Of a DNA stretch of 64,000 nt, positions 1 through 12,085 are shown piece after piece. The DNA comes from Anastrepha obliqua (Eukaryota > Arthropoda > Insecta > Diptera > Tephritidae). The DNA lies in assembly GCF_027943255.1 (NCBI RefSeq), contig NC_072895.1:20434001-20498000 (forward strand), given 5' to 3'. The notes beneath the pieces are model-generated. The model had not been told where the DNA came from. It was given only the letters and a program-made list of their open reading frames with translations, and searched no databases. The translations under genes and the position numbers were made by a program. The first letter of the stretch is position 1. Every line of letters starts with the position of its first letter.

Positions 1-969
1 TTTGGCCAAATTGGCTAATCCAAGGTAGTAATACCCAATTCTACACCAATTTTGTAATCTAAAGTGAAATAGAAACTACAATCAAAGTTAAAATGAAATG
101 CTGTTGACAAATATTCCTAACATTACTTCCAGAGCATGCCAGAAGGCAAGATGCGAAATCAGCTGGATAAACTAGGTACGCTCCATTTTCAATTAAGGAC
201 TCTAATTTAAAAATTGCTGCTTTGCGCATTGATAAATGCAGTCGCATACCACAACAGATTCTCCGTAAAATCGCCATAGGAAGAAGCGACGTTTCTATGA
301 ACTATTCACTCTGCTCTATGAAGCGCTCACTCACCCTGGGCACGCCATCACGGCCAATAAGGCTCAATTTCAATTTCATAGAAAATAAAATTCCGCCCTC
401 ACAATCCATTTTTCTTAATTTTATATATTTTTTGAATAGATTTTTTATTAAATTTCTGGCTAGCGCACTCATTTCTTTCACGTGATTCAAGTGAAGTAGG
501 TCCAAATATTAATTGAAAGTTAGTGCTTAGTTGTGGTGTTATTAATTTATGAGCTCAAGGCTGGTTTAACAATAAAATAGAAATTAAATTATTGCTATTA
601 TTTATTTGCTAATATTCCAACCGCAACTAGAAGCCATGCTGGTAAAAAAAATGGGAAAACTATTTTTTGTAGGCCTTTTAAGCCGCTGAAATTATGAAAA
701 TGAGTAATTCTGCTTTTATTTTGGCTGCGCTCTTAAATCGGTCAGGAAAGTTTTCTTTAAAATAGTCCAGTTTAACCGTAGATTAGTGAAACTTTTCCTT
801 TTTATTTATTTTTTAAATCTCACTTCCGATTTTTTTATTATATAGTATGTTTGAGTTTTCTTGAAAATGTATTTGATCTGCAATTTTGCGCATAGTTACA
901 CTACGATCCGTTAATGGGCTTTTATTAAATTGCGGATATATAGAAAACTGCACTTACTTAATGAATTTA
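1..969. other. Unassigned AT-rich stretch
   Basis: No recognisable gene or element. Short minus-strand open frames (302-505 and 59-277) carry no family motif I know. The tract is AT-rich and runs into the tandem array that begins near 970. Confidence 0.4.
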
Positions 970-2450
970 ACTTGAATTTATTACCCAAAGCAACACTTAA
1001 AATGCATAAGAAAACTTGAAAATTTATTTTTTAATTTAACTAATTTTTTTTTTTTTTAGATTTGGTTTTTTAAGTATGATTTGATCAATCTTTCAAAAAC
1101 GCATAAAATGCATAAGAAAATTTAACAATTTATTTTGGTTGGTTGGTTTACGGGTGACCCCGCATCGGAGTGCCACATAAGCCGCAAGTAGGGTCCATTG
1201 TGTTGCCCTAGAGCTCATTATATTGTATGATTTCCCCACCTAACCGAGATTTTTATTATAGATAAGAGATATTATATGCCTTAGTTCGTGTTTCGAAAGG
1301 CTTATAAGGGTTTTTGTCTGTTTCAGATTGTAGGATGGCTAGATTTGTCTGGTCGTAACGCAAGTAGTTTCCACTCGCCACCTCCGATCAGCAATGCTGT
1401 GAAATTCTTGATCAATGAGCATTTTACATGTTGAGAGCGGAATGTGGATTGTGGGTAAGTTGCTAACATTTGATTGCGCAGCTCCAGCTCTTGCGAGCTC
1501 ATCAGCTTTGCAGTTACCTTCGAATCCACTGTGACCCGGTATCCAGATAACTTAGACAGAATTCTGAACAGTTATCTCGTTAAGAGATAATAGACAGGAT
1601 CGAACCACATCTTAGTGGGTATAAGAGAAGCTAAGTGCTCGAACGGCCTGCTTGACTATCAGTGAAAAAGCGGATATCCTCTAGTGATATTCTCTTTTCT
1701 AAGATAGTTTTCGCAGCATTTATTTTACATTTTTTTATTTTACATTTATATTACATTTTTTAATTTAATTTTTTTTTTTTTTTTTTGTTTTTTTAAGTTT
1801 GATTTGGTTAATCTTTCAAAAACGTATAAAATGCATAACAAAACTTAAAAATAAATTTTTTAATTTAATTTTTTAATTTTTTTTTTATTAAGTATGCTTT
1901 GGTTAATCTTTCAAAAACGCATAAAATACATAAAAAAACTTAAAAATAAATTTTTTAATTTTTTTTTCTTAAGTACGATTTGGTTAATTTTTCAAAAACG
2001 CATAAAATGCATAAGAAAACTTAAAAGTTAATTTTTTAATTTAATTTTTTTATTTTATTTTTTTTTTTTTTATTAAGTATGCTTTGGTTAATCTTTCAAA
2101 AACGCATAAAATGCATAAAAAAACTTAAAAATAAATTTTTTAATTTTTTTTTCTTAAGTACGATTTGGTTAATTTTTCAAAAACGCATAAAATGCATAAG
2201 AAAACTTAAAAATAAATTTTTTAATTTAATTTTTTAATTTTTTTTTTATTAAGTATGATTTGGTTAATCTTTCAAAAACGCATAAAAAGCATAAGAAAAC
2301 TTAAAAGTTAATTTTTTATAATACTTTAATTATTTTATTTTATTTTTTTTTTTATTAATTACGATTTGGTTAATCTTTCAAACATGCACTAAGTGCACGA
2401 CTTTATTACCCAAAGTAACACTTAAATTGCTTAAGAAAACTTAAAACTGT
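970..2450. repeat. Tandem array A, ~85-105 bp AT-rich unit
   Basis: The unit contains a phrase like 'ttaagtatgatttggttaat' followed by 'ctttcaaaaacgcataaaat' and 'gcataagaaaacttaaaa', then a T-rich spacer. Copies start near 1066, 1794, 1890, 1973, 2076, 2155, 2250 and 2350. Both outer edges carry the variant 'tttattacccaaag' followed by 'aacacttaaa' (about 979 and 2402), so the array has matching borders. It is interrupted at about 1137-1735 by a LINE fragment. It does not code for protein. Confidence 0.75.
1137..1735 (-). mobile_element. LINE 3' fragment with RNase H remnant
   Basis: Read on the minus strand from about 1723, the translation contains 'DIRFFTDSQAGRSS', the RNase H motif around the second catalytic Asp. 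It is followed by a stretch like 'GNCKADELARAGAA' and a basic tail, typical of R1/LOA-like non-LTR retrotransposon ORF2. Frames are broken. The 3' end (left side, ~1137) finishes in a short GGTT repeat on the plus strand, a usual LINE tail. It interrupts tandem array A, so it inserted after the array formed. The clade assignment is tentative. Confidence 0.65.
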
Positions 2451-2792
2451 AAAATCTTGCTGTATTTTATTTTTGTTTTTTTTTTTGGTTTTCCTTTTTT
2501 TTTTAATTTTGAATTCATTACCTCAAAGCTCACATAAAAATCTTGTAAAAAAAAATTTTGGAAATACTCACGCGGCGGTATCCTAACGGCATATTACACG
2601 AAATTCTTTTTTTTTCACTACTGTCTTTGGCTTTTGGTTTTTGGTTTTTGGTTTTTAATTTTGTTTTTTATTTTTTTGTTTTTACATTTAAATTTCTCCA
2701 AATTTCTTTCAATTCCACAAGTAATTGAAATATTCATATATAGAAAAGACACACTTTTTCAATAGTTGTGATTATTTATTTTCCTTTCCATA

Positions 2793-2797
<5 letters not shown>

Positions 2798-2853
<56 letters not shown>
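2798..2853. repeat. (CA)n microsatellite, ~27 units
   Basis: An uninterrupted CA/AC dinucleotide run of about 55 bp. A short TTTTTGG repeat lies upstream at ~2630-2660. Confidence 0.97.
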
Positions 2854-2854
<1 letters not shown>

Positions 2855-2934
2855 TTTTAATAATTTAAAACTCACAAATGTTTTTTTCCTTGTTATTTTA
2901 TTTATTTCTGTACTTGTTTTAAGCTTTGCACAAT

Positions 2935-3075
2935 TTTCAAATTTTCACGATTTTTAAACATTCACGATTTTTAAATTTTCAGGATTTTTAAACTTTCACA
3001 ATTTTTGAACTTCCACAATTTTTAAATTGCCACAATTTTTTAACTTTCACAGTTTTTAAACTCCCAAAATTTGTA
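2935..3075. repeat. Minisatellite, ~17-18 bp unit
   Basis: About eight degenerate copies of a unit like 'tttcacaatttttaaac' occur in direct order, with point differences between copies. Confidence 0.8.
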
Positions 3076-4600
3076 CTCATATGCTTGCGTACGTACGTAT
3101 TTCTATGGTACGAATTCTTTTTTTTTTTTTTTGTTTTTTTTTAACAATTTTTCAAGTGGCTCCTGAGTGCTCACTACAAATTCAAAATTAGCTGTTTAAC
3201 ACCTTAATTATTTTCTTGTTTATTTTCTCATTTTTTCCATTTTCGCGTCTGTTTAGCACAACTACATCGCGACGCGCCTTTCAACGAACTAAACTTGCAC
3301 ATCGGACTAAGTGGACCACATTTCGCCACCACACACGCAAGCACGTCGTCTACCATTGGCGGCAGCAAATGCTCACCACCTAAGTCTCTTGTGTGAGTGG
3401 TGAATATTGACGTACCGGCGTGCCGAGTATTCTACAAACGAGTAAAGGCACGAACTTATCACAGAAAAGTGAAAGCTAAGGAAATTTGGTGCCCACAGCC
3501 GACGGTTTCACGTGAAATGCTTTGAGCCCGGTATCCACGTGTTGGTCAACCCCACGGACCTCTTTCCCATCTTCTATTGATGTGCAATGTGCAGTGGTGA
3601 ATTCCAATGAAGCAGCGCTTCCAATATCGCAAATAGTAGTAAGGTGTGTGTGTGTGTGCGTGCGTGTAGAGGTGCATTCGATGTTAAGCACTGATAAGAA
3701 GTTAAAAAAAAAAAGCTTTATGTTGGTGGTAGAAATTACTTAACACAAATTAAATTTACGTAACATAAATTAAATTCAGAAACACGATTTTCATTTTATT
3801 TACTCTTTTTTGTTCAGCGTTCTGAAGTATATTATATTATCACGAAAGCTGTATTCCCACATCCTTGCCAATACATGCGGGTGTAAGTGCGATGACTTTA
3901 ATAGAATTTTGCGAGACTAAAAAAAACTGCCTAATAAACTTCCATATTTGTACGCGCTTCGTTACGCTATTTGTTTCTTTTTTTTAATTAAAAAAATCTC
4001 ACTCACTAAACAGAGTTGATGTGGCTACATAGCTAATATATAATTTTAAATAGCAGAGTTAACTTCTGAATAAATAAAACTTTTGGTCAAAAAAACTTCA
4101 AACCAAACTCCACTGACTAAAATGCGTGATAAAGAAGTTAAACGAGACGCTCACGGCTGAAAGAGTGAGCGAAAATTTCTGCTTCTGAATTTTAATTATC
4201 CTGACAGATGGGCGAGTCTAATCTCGTTGGAAGCACAAGCAGCCAAAACGTTTAATTTTTTTAATATAATTTATGTTATTATTGCGAAAAAGTTTTTAAA
4301 AAAGGATGTACCGAAGCGCTTAAACGTTTGTATAATTAGGAAAAGAAAAACTAAACCAGTAACAGCAAAAAATGCTATGGCTCTTTTTCTTCAAGTTGTG
4401 AAGGCTGAACATTTTTTAGTGAACATTTCTTATGTCTTCAGTTGTCTCATGCAGCAGTACTTTCACACATGAATTATCCTCGATCGACCAAAATTTCCTC
4501 GATTTATTCCAACAAAAAAAAATGTAATACAGACCAATAAGCGTACTAAAAAGATATCATACCCCATCAGTACAAATGTAGGCCATCTCAAATAAATACG
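3076..4600. other. Unassigned stretch
   Basis: Mixed-composition DNA. The 3240-3720 part is less AT-rich and includes a short GT/GC run near 3643-3665. The open frames at 3476-3743 and 4227-4472 show no family motif and no convincing codon pattern. A host promoter or untranslated exon here can be neither supported nor excluded. Confidence 0.35.
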
Positions 4601-4603
4601 AAG

Positions 4604-5990
4604 GAGGAAGGAAGAAAGGATTATATATGAAATCTGAGTACATCTTGTGGTGTCAAGGAGCCACGGTGCCCGCTTCTTAACATACCAGTGCCAAAGACCT
4701 CAAGCCTGATTCGAGCGAAGGCCGGGCAGGTGCACAGAAAGTCGTCCACCGTCTCATACTCCTCTTCACAAGCTGGCCAGAGTACACTGTCTGAGATACC
4801 TACCTTTTCCATGTGTTTCGGCCACAGAAAGTGGCCCGTCATCAGTCTCACCAGCTGTTTGCAGTCCCTTCTACTTAATGACAGGAGGATTTGCGAGAGT
4901 CGGTCAGACATGACAGGTAACATCAGTTTAGTCCATCTGCAGCCTCTCTCAGCCTGCCAAGCCCGCTTGTGGGTTGTAGTAACCCATTTGCTAATCATGG
5001 CTTTAATGGCTGCGGAAGGGAGTGGCAGAACTGGCTCCGGGCCAAGAAAGTTGGCCTCATCTCGTTACCCGTGATACCCACGTGTCTCGGGACCCATGTT
5101 AGCATCAGGCTATTATGTCTCTCAACAAAGTTCAGCCTGGATTTACTGGACTCGAGTACACTTGAAGTGTTTGGGGGGTTGTCTAAGGCCATGAGCGCAG
5201 CTTGGCTGTCGCTGCAGACACATATAGATCTGCCTTTTCATCTGTTTTCCACAACAAAGTTCATCGCTTCTTGAACAGCATACAACTCCGCATGAAACAC
5301 AGATGCATGCATTCCGAGAGCAAAGAGCAGTTTTGTCCCGCTGGATTCCACGTAGACCCCAGAGCCGGAGCCGTGCTCGGTCCTGGAGCCATCCGCGAAA
5401 ATGCGAAAACACTGTTTGACGGGCTCATTTTTTGAGTTTGGCCACAGTTGAGCCTCTGGCAGCACCACACTGTAACTAATTTCAAATACGACTCTTGATG
5501 GCATGGAGTCAAGGGGTATGGAGAGAATCATTGGATTGAAGTTCATGCCTTCTCTATTTTCCATTACCGGACAGGGGCCTACCGTGGTGGTAGACTAATC
5601 AGAGCATCCAATGAAAAAAAAAGCTCCGATTCAACAGATGGCCACTGTGCATTGTAGTATCGATAAGGCCGTCCTGACACCCACGAGAGGAAGTCTATGT
5701 ACTCATCCAGACCACTGATGCATAGGTGATAATAAGTCTTATCATAGCCATAGGATCTTACCAAGAGGAAGATTCCACGTTTTTACAAAAACACCTCTGC
5801 ACTGCCGGAAGGCTGTCAGTACTTTGGATGCCTTTGTTTCAACGTGTGACTTCCAAAGAAGTTTACTATTGGGGATTACTCCAAGATATTTAATTTCTTT
5901 GGATAGCTGGATTGCGTCTGCTATTAGCTTAGGCAGAACGAGACCATCAAGCTTCCTCCTTCTTCAACGTAGTCACACGACTTGCGCTTT
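4604..5990 (-). mobile_element. R1/LOA-like LINE ORF2 3' part (RT thumb, RNase H, zinc tail), broken
   Basis: Minus-strand frames give, in order: an RT-thumb phrase like 'KEIKYLGVIPNSKLLWKSHVE' around 5900-5810; RNase H with 'RIFADGSRTEHGSGSGVYVE' (5430-5370), the Glu region 'HAELYAVQEA' (~5290) and the 'LTWVPRHVGITGNE' His region (~5100); and a terminal Cys-rich segment 'LWPACEEEYETVDDFLCTCP' (~4760). This is the 3' half of a non-LTR retrotransposon of the RNase H-bearing type. Several frame changes and stops show it is dead. The upstream RT palm is absent here. Confidence 0.85.
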
Positions 5991-6024
5991 TTTTATTCCG
6001 TGATAAATTATGCATACAACTATT

Positions 6025-6222
6025 TCAGAAAATCATCATAGTCCATATTATATCGCTCTTAGTCAGAACATAGGGTGGAAACAAATGTTTTCCAACAAAT
6101 TCTGTCAGCCGGTAAGTGACTGATTTGATTTCAGGTGGCGGTGGAAGGACACTTGAGTGCATCCTCCGTTTGATGTGGGCGACCTCCGCGTCAACTACCT
6201 TGCGGGGTCCATTAGAAGCCAT
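6025..6222 (-). CDS. Unrecognised 65-residue open frame
   Basis: An ATG-started minus-strand frame with a protein-like composition (KRRMHSSVLPPPPEIKSVTY in the middle) that lies just beyond the LINE fragment. No domain recognised. An 'AAG|GTAGTT' sequence early in the frame could be a splice donor. It may be a LINE ORF1 scrap or a host exon; function unknown. Confidence 0.2.
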   Translation of the reverse strand: MASNGPRKVVDAEVAHIKRRMHSSVLPPPPEIKSVTYRLTEFVGKHLFPPYVLTKSDIIWTMMIF

Positions 6223-8085
6223 TTAGCAACGTTATCGTCCTCTTGTTATTCCCGCGAAAATTCTTATGCTACTCTATAAATCGGATCCAAGCCTATATTT
6301 CTACTTTGTTTCAGTATGCGCGAAATTCTATTGATTAATGAATTTTCCAATCGCAGCAATGGACTAAAAAAGCACCACTTAAATTTCGCTTCAGAAATAA
6401 GGGGATTAAGTTGAAGTAGATTAAATTATTTCTTATATAAACTTAAATATTTCTCAACAGAAAAACATTACCTGGCAAGCCTTTCACTCTTAGAGAATTA
6501 TGATAGTTTTAAACTTCTTTTGGTTGTACCTTCCCAATAGGGATTTCACCTGGCGTAACCCCATATTTTGTTGTCAGCTAACCTTAGTAACCCAGTAACC
6601 AAAGTCTTAGCTTTTTCAGTATGGTATGTTATCTCATAGGAAGGAATTGCTGGGTGTTATTAATGACGTGGCCGCAGCCTATCTCGCCAATGCCTTCCCT
6701 ACTTTGTTCGCAGTTATAGCCCTACTCATGAAATACCATTCAACAAAACAACAATGCTCATACCATTAATCGAGCAAATGACAGACCTCTCACATGCCTA
6801 CCTACTCCTTACGAGATTATCACATCGTTAATATCACAAAAAATATACTCCCATAGACTCATAACTCAATAACATTTTAACAATTCCACAAAAAGGATGT
6901 AGAAAACGTAAATAATAATAGACCAAACAGGCGCACAACAAGCCATTAAAAGGCAACGAAATCAACGTACATCTACACCCGCAACTGGCCGAAAATTTCT
7001 TTAATCACCTACAAAAGCCCACCATCAAGTCTCATTGAGCGGGTAATGGCAGTAGAGCAAGAGCAACAAGAATAATGCATTTTATTTATTTATTGTCTCT
7101 GGTTTATGTCCCATCAAAATATATCGACAAATATTGACAGCTTAAACTATTTTAAACGGAATTTGAAAATTTAGAGACCAAATAAATAGAAGGACACAAA
7201 ATCCACTGATTTGCTGCTGCTGCTACCTGTTCAATGTGCCACAAATATTAACTTTTTTTTCTAGTTCTTCCTCACGTGAGACACACATCGCTCACAGACG
7301 CAGAAGTTTGCTTAATTTGTATAAAAAATAAGTAAATGATTGGCATGTGCACTTGTGTTAGGTGTTGGCCGCGCTCCTCCTCCTGCTAATACTCTTCGAC
7401 TTGATGTTGTTCCACAAATGACTTAATTTAGTTTAGCGCAGCGTACTCGTATAAGTAAAGTGATATACTTACAAGAGTCTCTATTTAATGGCTGTGCCGA
7501 TGTCGTTAATAACGCGACAAAGTCCCTAAGCACCTTTGACACTCAGCTACTCAAAGTACATACAATAACTAATCATTTGATATTTTAGTAGGTATCACTG
7601 ACTTGAAATGGATCACGCACAACAAATCTTGTTTCTTTGGCATTATATAAAATGGCATTTTTGAAGGTCCCTTCAGGCTGTGTAGCTTTTTAATGAATGT
7701 CCTTTAATAAAAGTAGCAAAAAATTTGTACAAAAAATGTTGCGCTTCCCTAAAAAGTTAAATAAAGTTACTATCGCACCCTTTGAGTTTAAGGACAATGA
7801 TTTCCTTTCGGAAAAATTATTGCTAAATGCTTTCAAAGCGACCCAATTTTAGAAATATAGTGATTTTGCTTGGAAAAATTCAAAAATTTTCTGAAGGATA
7901 ACGTGTCCTTTAACAAATTGTACATAAAACCTGTGGTAAAGTGTTCAACTAGTAAAGTATTCGCAAAGAAATTGAGAAATACAATTTGTGACTTCAAGAA
8001 TCAGAATGTCCTTGCAGCAAAAAATTAAAAAAACATTTTTGCACTAATGGAAGAAATTAAAAAAAAAAAAAATAGTAGAGCTTAA
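6223..8085. other. Unassigned stretch
   Basis: No recognisable gene, terminal repeat or tandem structure. Several short low-complexity tracts are present. The sequence looks like ordinary intergenic or intronic fly DNA. Confidence 0.4.
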
Positions 8086-8089
8086 GAAG

Positions 8090-9070
8090 GTGGTCCACTG
8101 TCCAGTCCAGTAGTTGTCGATTGGTTTTGTTCTGGCAATCTGGTGTCTCCTAACGTGCCTGGGAGGCAGCTCTGCTTCAAAGAGATGTCTACATATGTAA
8201 GTGAAATCCGTGGTCGCATCCAGCAAAAACTGTAAGTGAGCCAGGGGCCAACAGTGTCCTATCGTCGTCACGCTGAGCATTTTGGCGTCAGCGAAACCAT
8301 AATGCGGCGGTTTTTGAAGGATGATTTAAATTTGCTTTCGGCTACTGTGTAATTGACACAAGGAATATGGCCGACAGACCATTCACATCGCTTGGAATAC
8401 GGCCTAACAGTCCCGCCAATGGATGACACTGAACCCAATTTTTTTAAGCAAATTTTATTGACTGCCGAGGCACATTTTAACCTCTCTGGCAGCGTGAATA
8501 AACAAAATTGTCGCATTTGGGGAACTGAGAATCCATACGAGATCCATGAAACGCCATTGCATGACGGGAAAGTAATTGTTTGGGCCGGCAGTTGCGCCAA
8601 AACCATCAGTGAGCCATATTTTTACCGATATATTTTTATCGGGAACCGATATCGATGGATGTTGGCTCATTATGTCTGCCCGCTAATGCGTGAGAAAGGT
8701 TTAGACGGTTACTGGTTTCAACAAGACGGTACGCCTTACCACAGTTCGAATGCAACAATTGAATTTCTGCAACGCAAATTCCCGGGACGTCTAGTGTCAA
8801 AAAAGAGGCGACATCGACTGGCCCCCCCCAGATCATCTGACTTAGCCCCCCGGACTTCTTTTTGTGGGGTTATCTGAAAAGTAAGTTTTACGCCAACAAG
8901 CCGCAGACTATTGACCAGCTTAAGGCAAACATTCGTGCCGAAAACGATGCTATAAAACTCAAAATGCTTGACAAGGTGATCACAAACGCAGAAAAAAGAT
9001 CGCAGGTTGTGTTTGCTAATAAAGGTGGTCACTTGATTGATATTGTACTCGTATTCAAAAAATAGTTTTA
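8090..9070 (+). pseudogene. DD41D (rosa-type) mariner-like transposase relic
   Basis: Plus-strand frames yield a decayed transposase. A helix-turn-helix part 'HAEHFGVSETIMRRFLKDDL' lies near 8270-8330. It is followed by 'AHFNLSGSVNKQNCRIWGTEN' in place of the first catalytic Asp region (the expected DE reads AE), 'GYWFQQDGTPYHSSNATIEF' with the second Asp, 'RSSDLAP', and after a frame change 'WGYLKSKFYANKPQTIDQLK'. The spacing of the last two acidic positions fits DD41D elements. Deletions and at least two frameshifts make it non-functional. TIRs were not resolved. Confidence 0.82.
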
Positions 9071-10900
9071 ATAAGTTGTAAATAACCAAACCAAATAAAA
9101 ATGTCTCACTTATACAAATCATTTATTTTTTTTACAAAATTTTTCAATATTTTCAATGCTATATTTTATATATATTTTTTTTTGTATCCTTTTATTATCC
9201 CATTTTTCAATCCGATGTCGCGCGAAATTTTTTACCATAAAAGTTTTTTTTTTTTTTTTCAATCAAAAATACAGGCATACTTAGCTACAGGCTAATCAAT
9301 TCTTTCATATTTTTCCAAGTACATATTGTCTCCAAAGCGAGATTAAAGCTTTAAGTTAGAAAAGTCAAGTTCTTAGCAAACTTGCGTTCTTTTTTTTTTT
9401 TTTTGTCCGCAAATTCGATTGCATTTTGTTTTCATTATCTACTTTTACGTACTTTACACCGCTCAAGTATTTATCCGCACCCATTCGCGTACCTAAACCT
9501 GCTTTGGCTTACCGTTTAATTGGCAAAATGAATTGAAAATCACACGCCAAATCCTATTGACCCAGTACCACAATTTCAACACACACGAAACAACGAATTC
9601 CAACGCAAGCGCCTTAATGCACACCACACACTCAGGCTCAGTTGCTCTCCCAACTGCGAACACACACGAATAACTCACCAGTAGAAGAGAAATATTCACC
9701 ACATAGAAACAAACTACAAAAGAATAACAATAACAATGGAACGAGGGGAGATGCTAACTGATAAGCGACTGATAACGAAAAACACAACAAACACGTGCTT
9801 GGTGGCAAGCACAAGTGTAACAACAGCAACAATAACAACACGAAAGCAGCTTAAATTTAAATAAAGTGCACTAACACTAACAACAACAAGGGCGAGCCAC
9901 AACAGAAGCTAATTTTGTTATTATAATAATTACATGAAATTATGTGTGTGTGTGTATGTGCGCGTGTAATTACCGTGATGAAGAGTCTAAAGCGTTGCAC
10001 TTAAAATAACGCTGCAACTGCTAATTACCCGATAATCGCGCTGAGCACAAAGCGCTTAACAAACGCGTGAAATGGGGACACAACGATTCTCAAGTAATTA
10101 TCGCAGATGCAGGCAAAGCAATTCGACCGCTTCCTATGCGTAGTGGTGGTGATTGTGGCGGTTGCTTCGGCGACGAGTGGACTCTGCATATTTACTAATT
10201 GAATTCAATTTGATTATTTCGCAAATTCAAATCCATTGCAGTAGCGCAACGAGCAATTGCAATTATCAAAGCTCTGTTTTAGGTTGCGTAATCGGTGTGC
10301 AAAGCGGTTAATTTTCATTATTATCATTCCTGCTTATGGCAGTGCTATTCTATTTATTTTCGTTTTTATTATTGTTGTTACTCATACGCAAGCCACCTAC
10401 TACTAGACAACAATTTTGTGGTGACCACCAAAGAATATTTGCAAACTCGTGGGGGACGCAACTGTATGCGAAGCGGGGTTGTTCCATGGCAAGAAATCGC
10501 AGCAGATGTGAGTGGGAATTTTCAACACTCACGAATATATTTTCACTGTAAATCGCCATTAATGTGTTTATTAGAAGTGTTTATGTACATGAATAGCAAC
10601 GAAATGTTTTGAAATTTCTCGTAATGAAATTTTTTATATTTAAGTTAAAGTTTACACAGCTCCAGCAACACTGAATGGGTAAATTATGGAAAAAATGCGG
10701 TGTTTGAGTATTAACCAACAATCAACAAAGAATTTGGAACTATTTCAAAGAAGCTGGATACAAAGACGACAGCTTTTGGAAATGGGGGAAGGGAATTCCC
10801 GTCTGTGAAATTGAAAGGAGAGAAAATCAAGCAATTTTTAGAACAAGAGGAAAACAATAGTGAACGAATCAAGCTAAAGCTTCTGAAATGATACGACTAC
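9071..10900. other. Unassigned stretch with low-complexity tracts
   Basis: Includes CAA/AAC-rich sequence (9720-9900), a GT run (~9940-9965), and the 10295-10612 open frame, which shows no family motif. Nothing supports a gene. Confidence 0.4.
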
Positions 10901-10929
10901 TGAAGTTAATACGCAGTAAAGCAGCTCTA

Positions 10930-11290
10930 AACAAGAGTACAGAGTCGAGATGGCAACGGGCTATGAGTCTCAGTGTGTACCATAGTGAGCAACTGCTGTA
11001 AAAATCTCTGGCAGCTGGTCCGGGTTCAGTAAATCCAGCCCAACAATGGATGCACTCAAATTCGTGATGGAATTAGCAACAGAAGCCATTGAAGTCAAGA
11101 GATGGTGTAGCGAGAAGAAAATATACTGCGCTGTGGTAACTCAGGATGTTAACAATGTTTTTGACACAGCTGGCCACGTATACTAGAAGCCCTCATAAGA
11201 GTTGGGATGCCTCGTTATATTATCAAAATAATTTGGAGCTATTTTTGGATCGTAAACTGAGGCTCAGAAAATGCTTAAGGGGATGGTTGA
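10930..11290 (+). mobile_element. R1-like LINE reverse transcriptase scrap
   Basis: The plus-strand translation near 11040-11190 reads 'STMDALKFVMELATEAIEVKR' followed by 'KKIYCAVVTQDVNNVFDTA'. This corresponds to the RT palm segment that carries the first catalytic Asp in R1-like elements (usually TLDVRNAFN). Stops follow at once. Only this block survives. Confidence 0.65.
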
Positions 11291-11429
11291 TAGTCTTATA
11301 AACTTTAAGACGCACCTAAAATATGATACGAAGAAATAATCGAGTGTGCAGTCTTCTAAAGGATGGTTAAGTTTCAAGGGCCGGTGTCGATTTTGAATAA
11401 AATACAATTTTTTTAGGAAATTATTGTCA

Positions 11430-11700
11430 TTTCTCTTTATTATGATAATATTGGTATGGCTCGATAACGCATGAAACAAAATATCGGTCAAATACGCACA
11501 CCTCTATCCGGTGGTCCAAATTTTCGATGACGCTGAGGCATAATTGAGGTTCTATGCCGTTAATGTGCCGAATTATATCATACTTCAGCTCTTGAATTAT
11601 TGCTGACTTATCGATGTACACCTTTTCTTTCAAATAACCACAAAGAAAGAAGTCCAACGGTGTCGTTGAGGTTTAGATGTGGTTCACATTCAACATCGGC
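11430..11700 (-). pseudogene. DD41D transposase C-terminal relic
   Basis: The minus-strand frame has 'MDFFLCGYLKEKVYIDKSAI' and 'ELKYDIIRHINGI', matching the C-terminal block after the third catalytic Asp in DD41D elements (LDFFLWGYLK). It differs enough from the 8.1-kb relic to be a separate subfamily. The N-terminal two-thirds is missing. Confidence 0.7.
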
Positions 11701-11924
11701 CCTTGAAATTTAACCACCCCTTTATATAATAGAGTTGGCAGCTCGGTCCTTTTGTACGCGGCATCGCTCTGGGTTGATGCAATGAACGTAAAAGGCTTCG
11801 CAAAAAAAATATAAAAAACCGTCTATCGGCTAAGCGGTTTGCGGGCTATCCATGGCTTCCACACAATTTCTGATAACCCATCCTTCGTCATTGTAGGACT
11901 AATCCCAATAGACATAATGACTTA

Positions 11925-12085
11925 AAAATTTATCTGACAGGTATGATTTATGAGGCTATCCGAACTCGACGGTAGAGCAATGCGTACAGAAATCGCTGCA
12001 GAGGAAAGGAGCCATCCTATCGCCCACTGGCAGGACCGATGGAACTAGTCCTCTAAGGGTAGATGGACACATTGCCATCCCAATG
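11925..12085 (+). mobile_element. R1-like LINE C-terminal scrap
   Basis: The plus-strand translation contains 'HWQDRWN*SSKGRWTH' near 12010-12075. R1-like ORF2 proteins carry a conserved W-x-x-RW...S-x-GRWTH motif after the RT domain. It ends at the start of tandem array B. Its strand matches the RT scrap at 11.0 kb, so the two may be one element with a relic inserted or a deletion between them. Confidence 0.55.
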
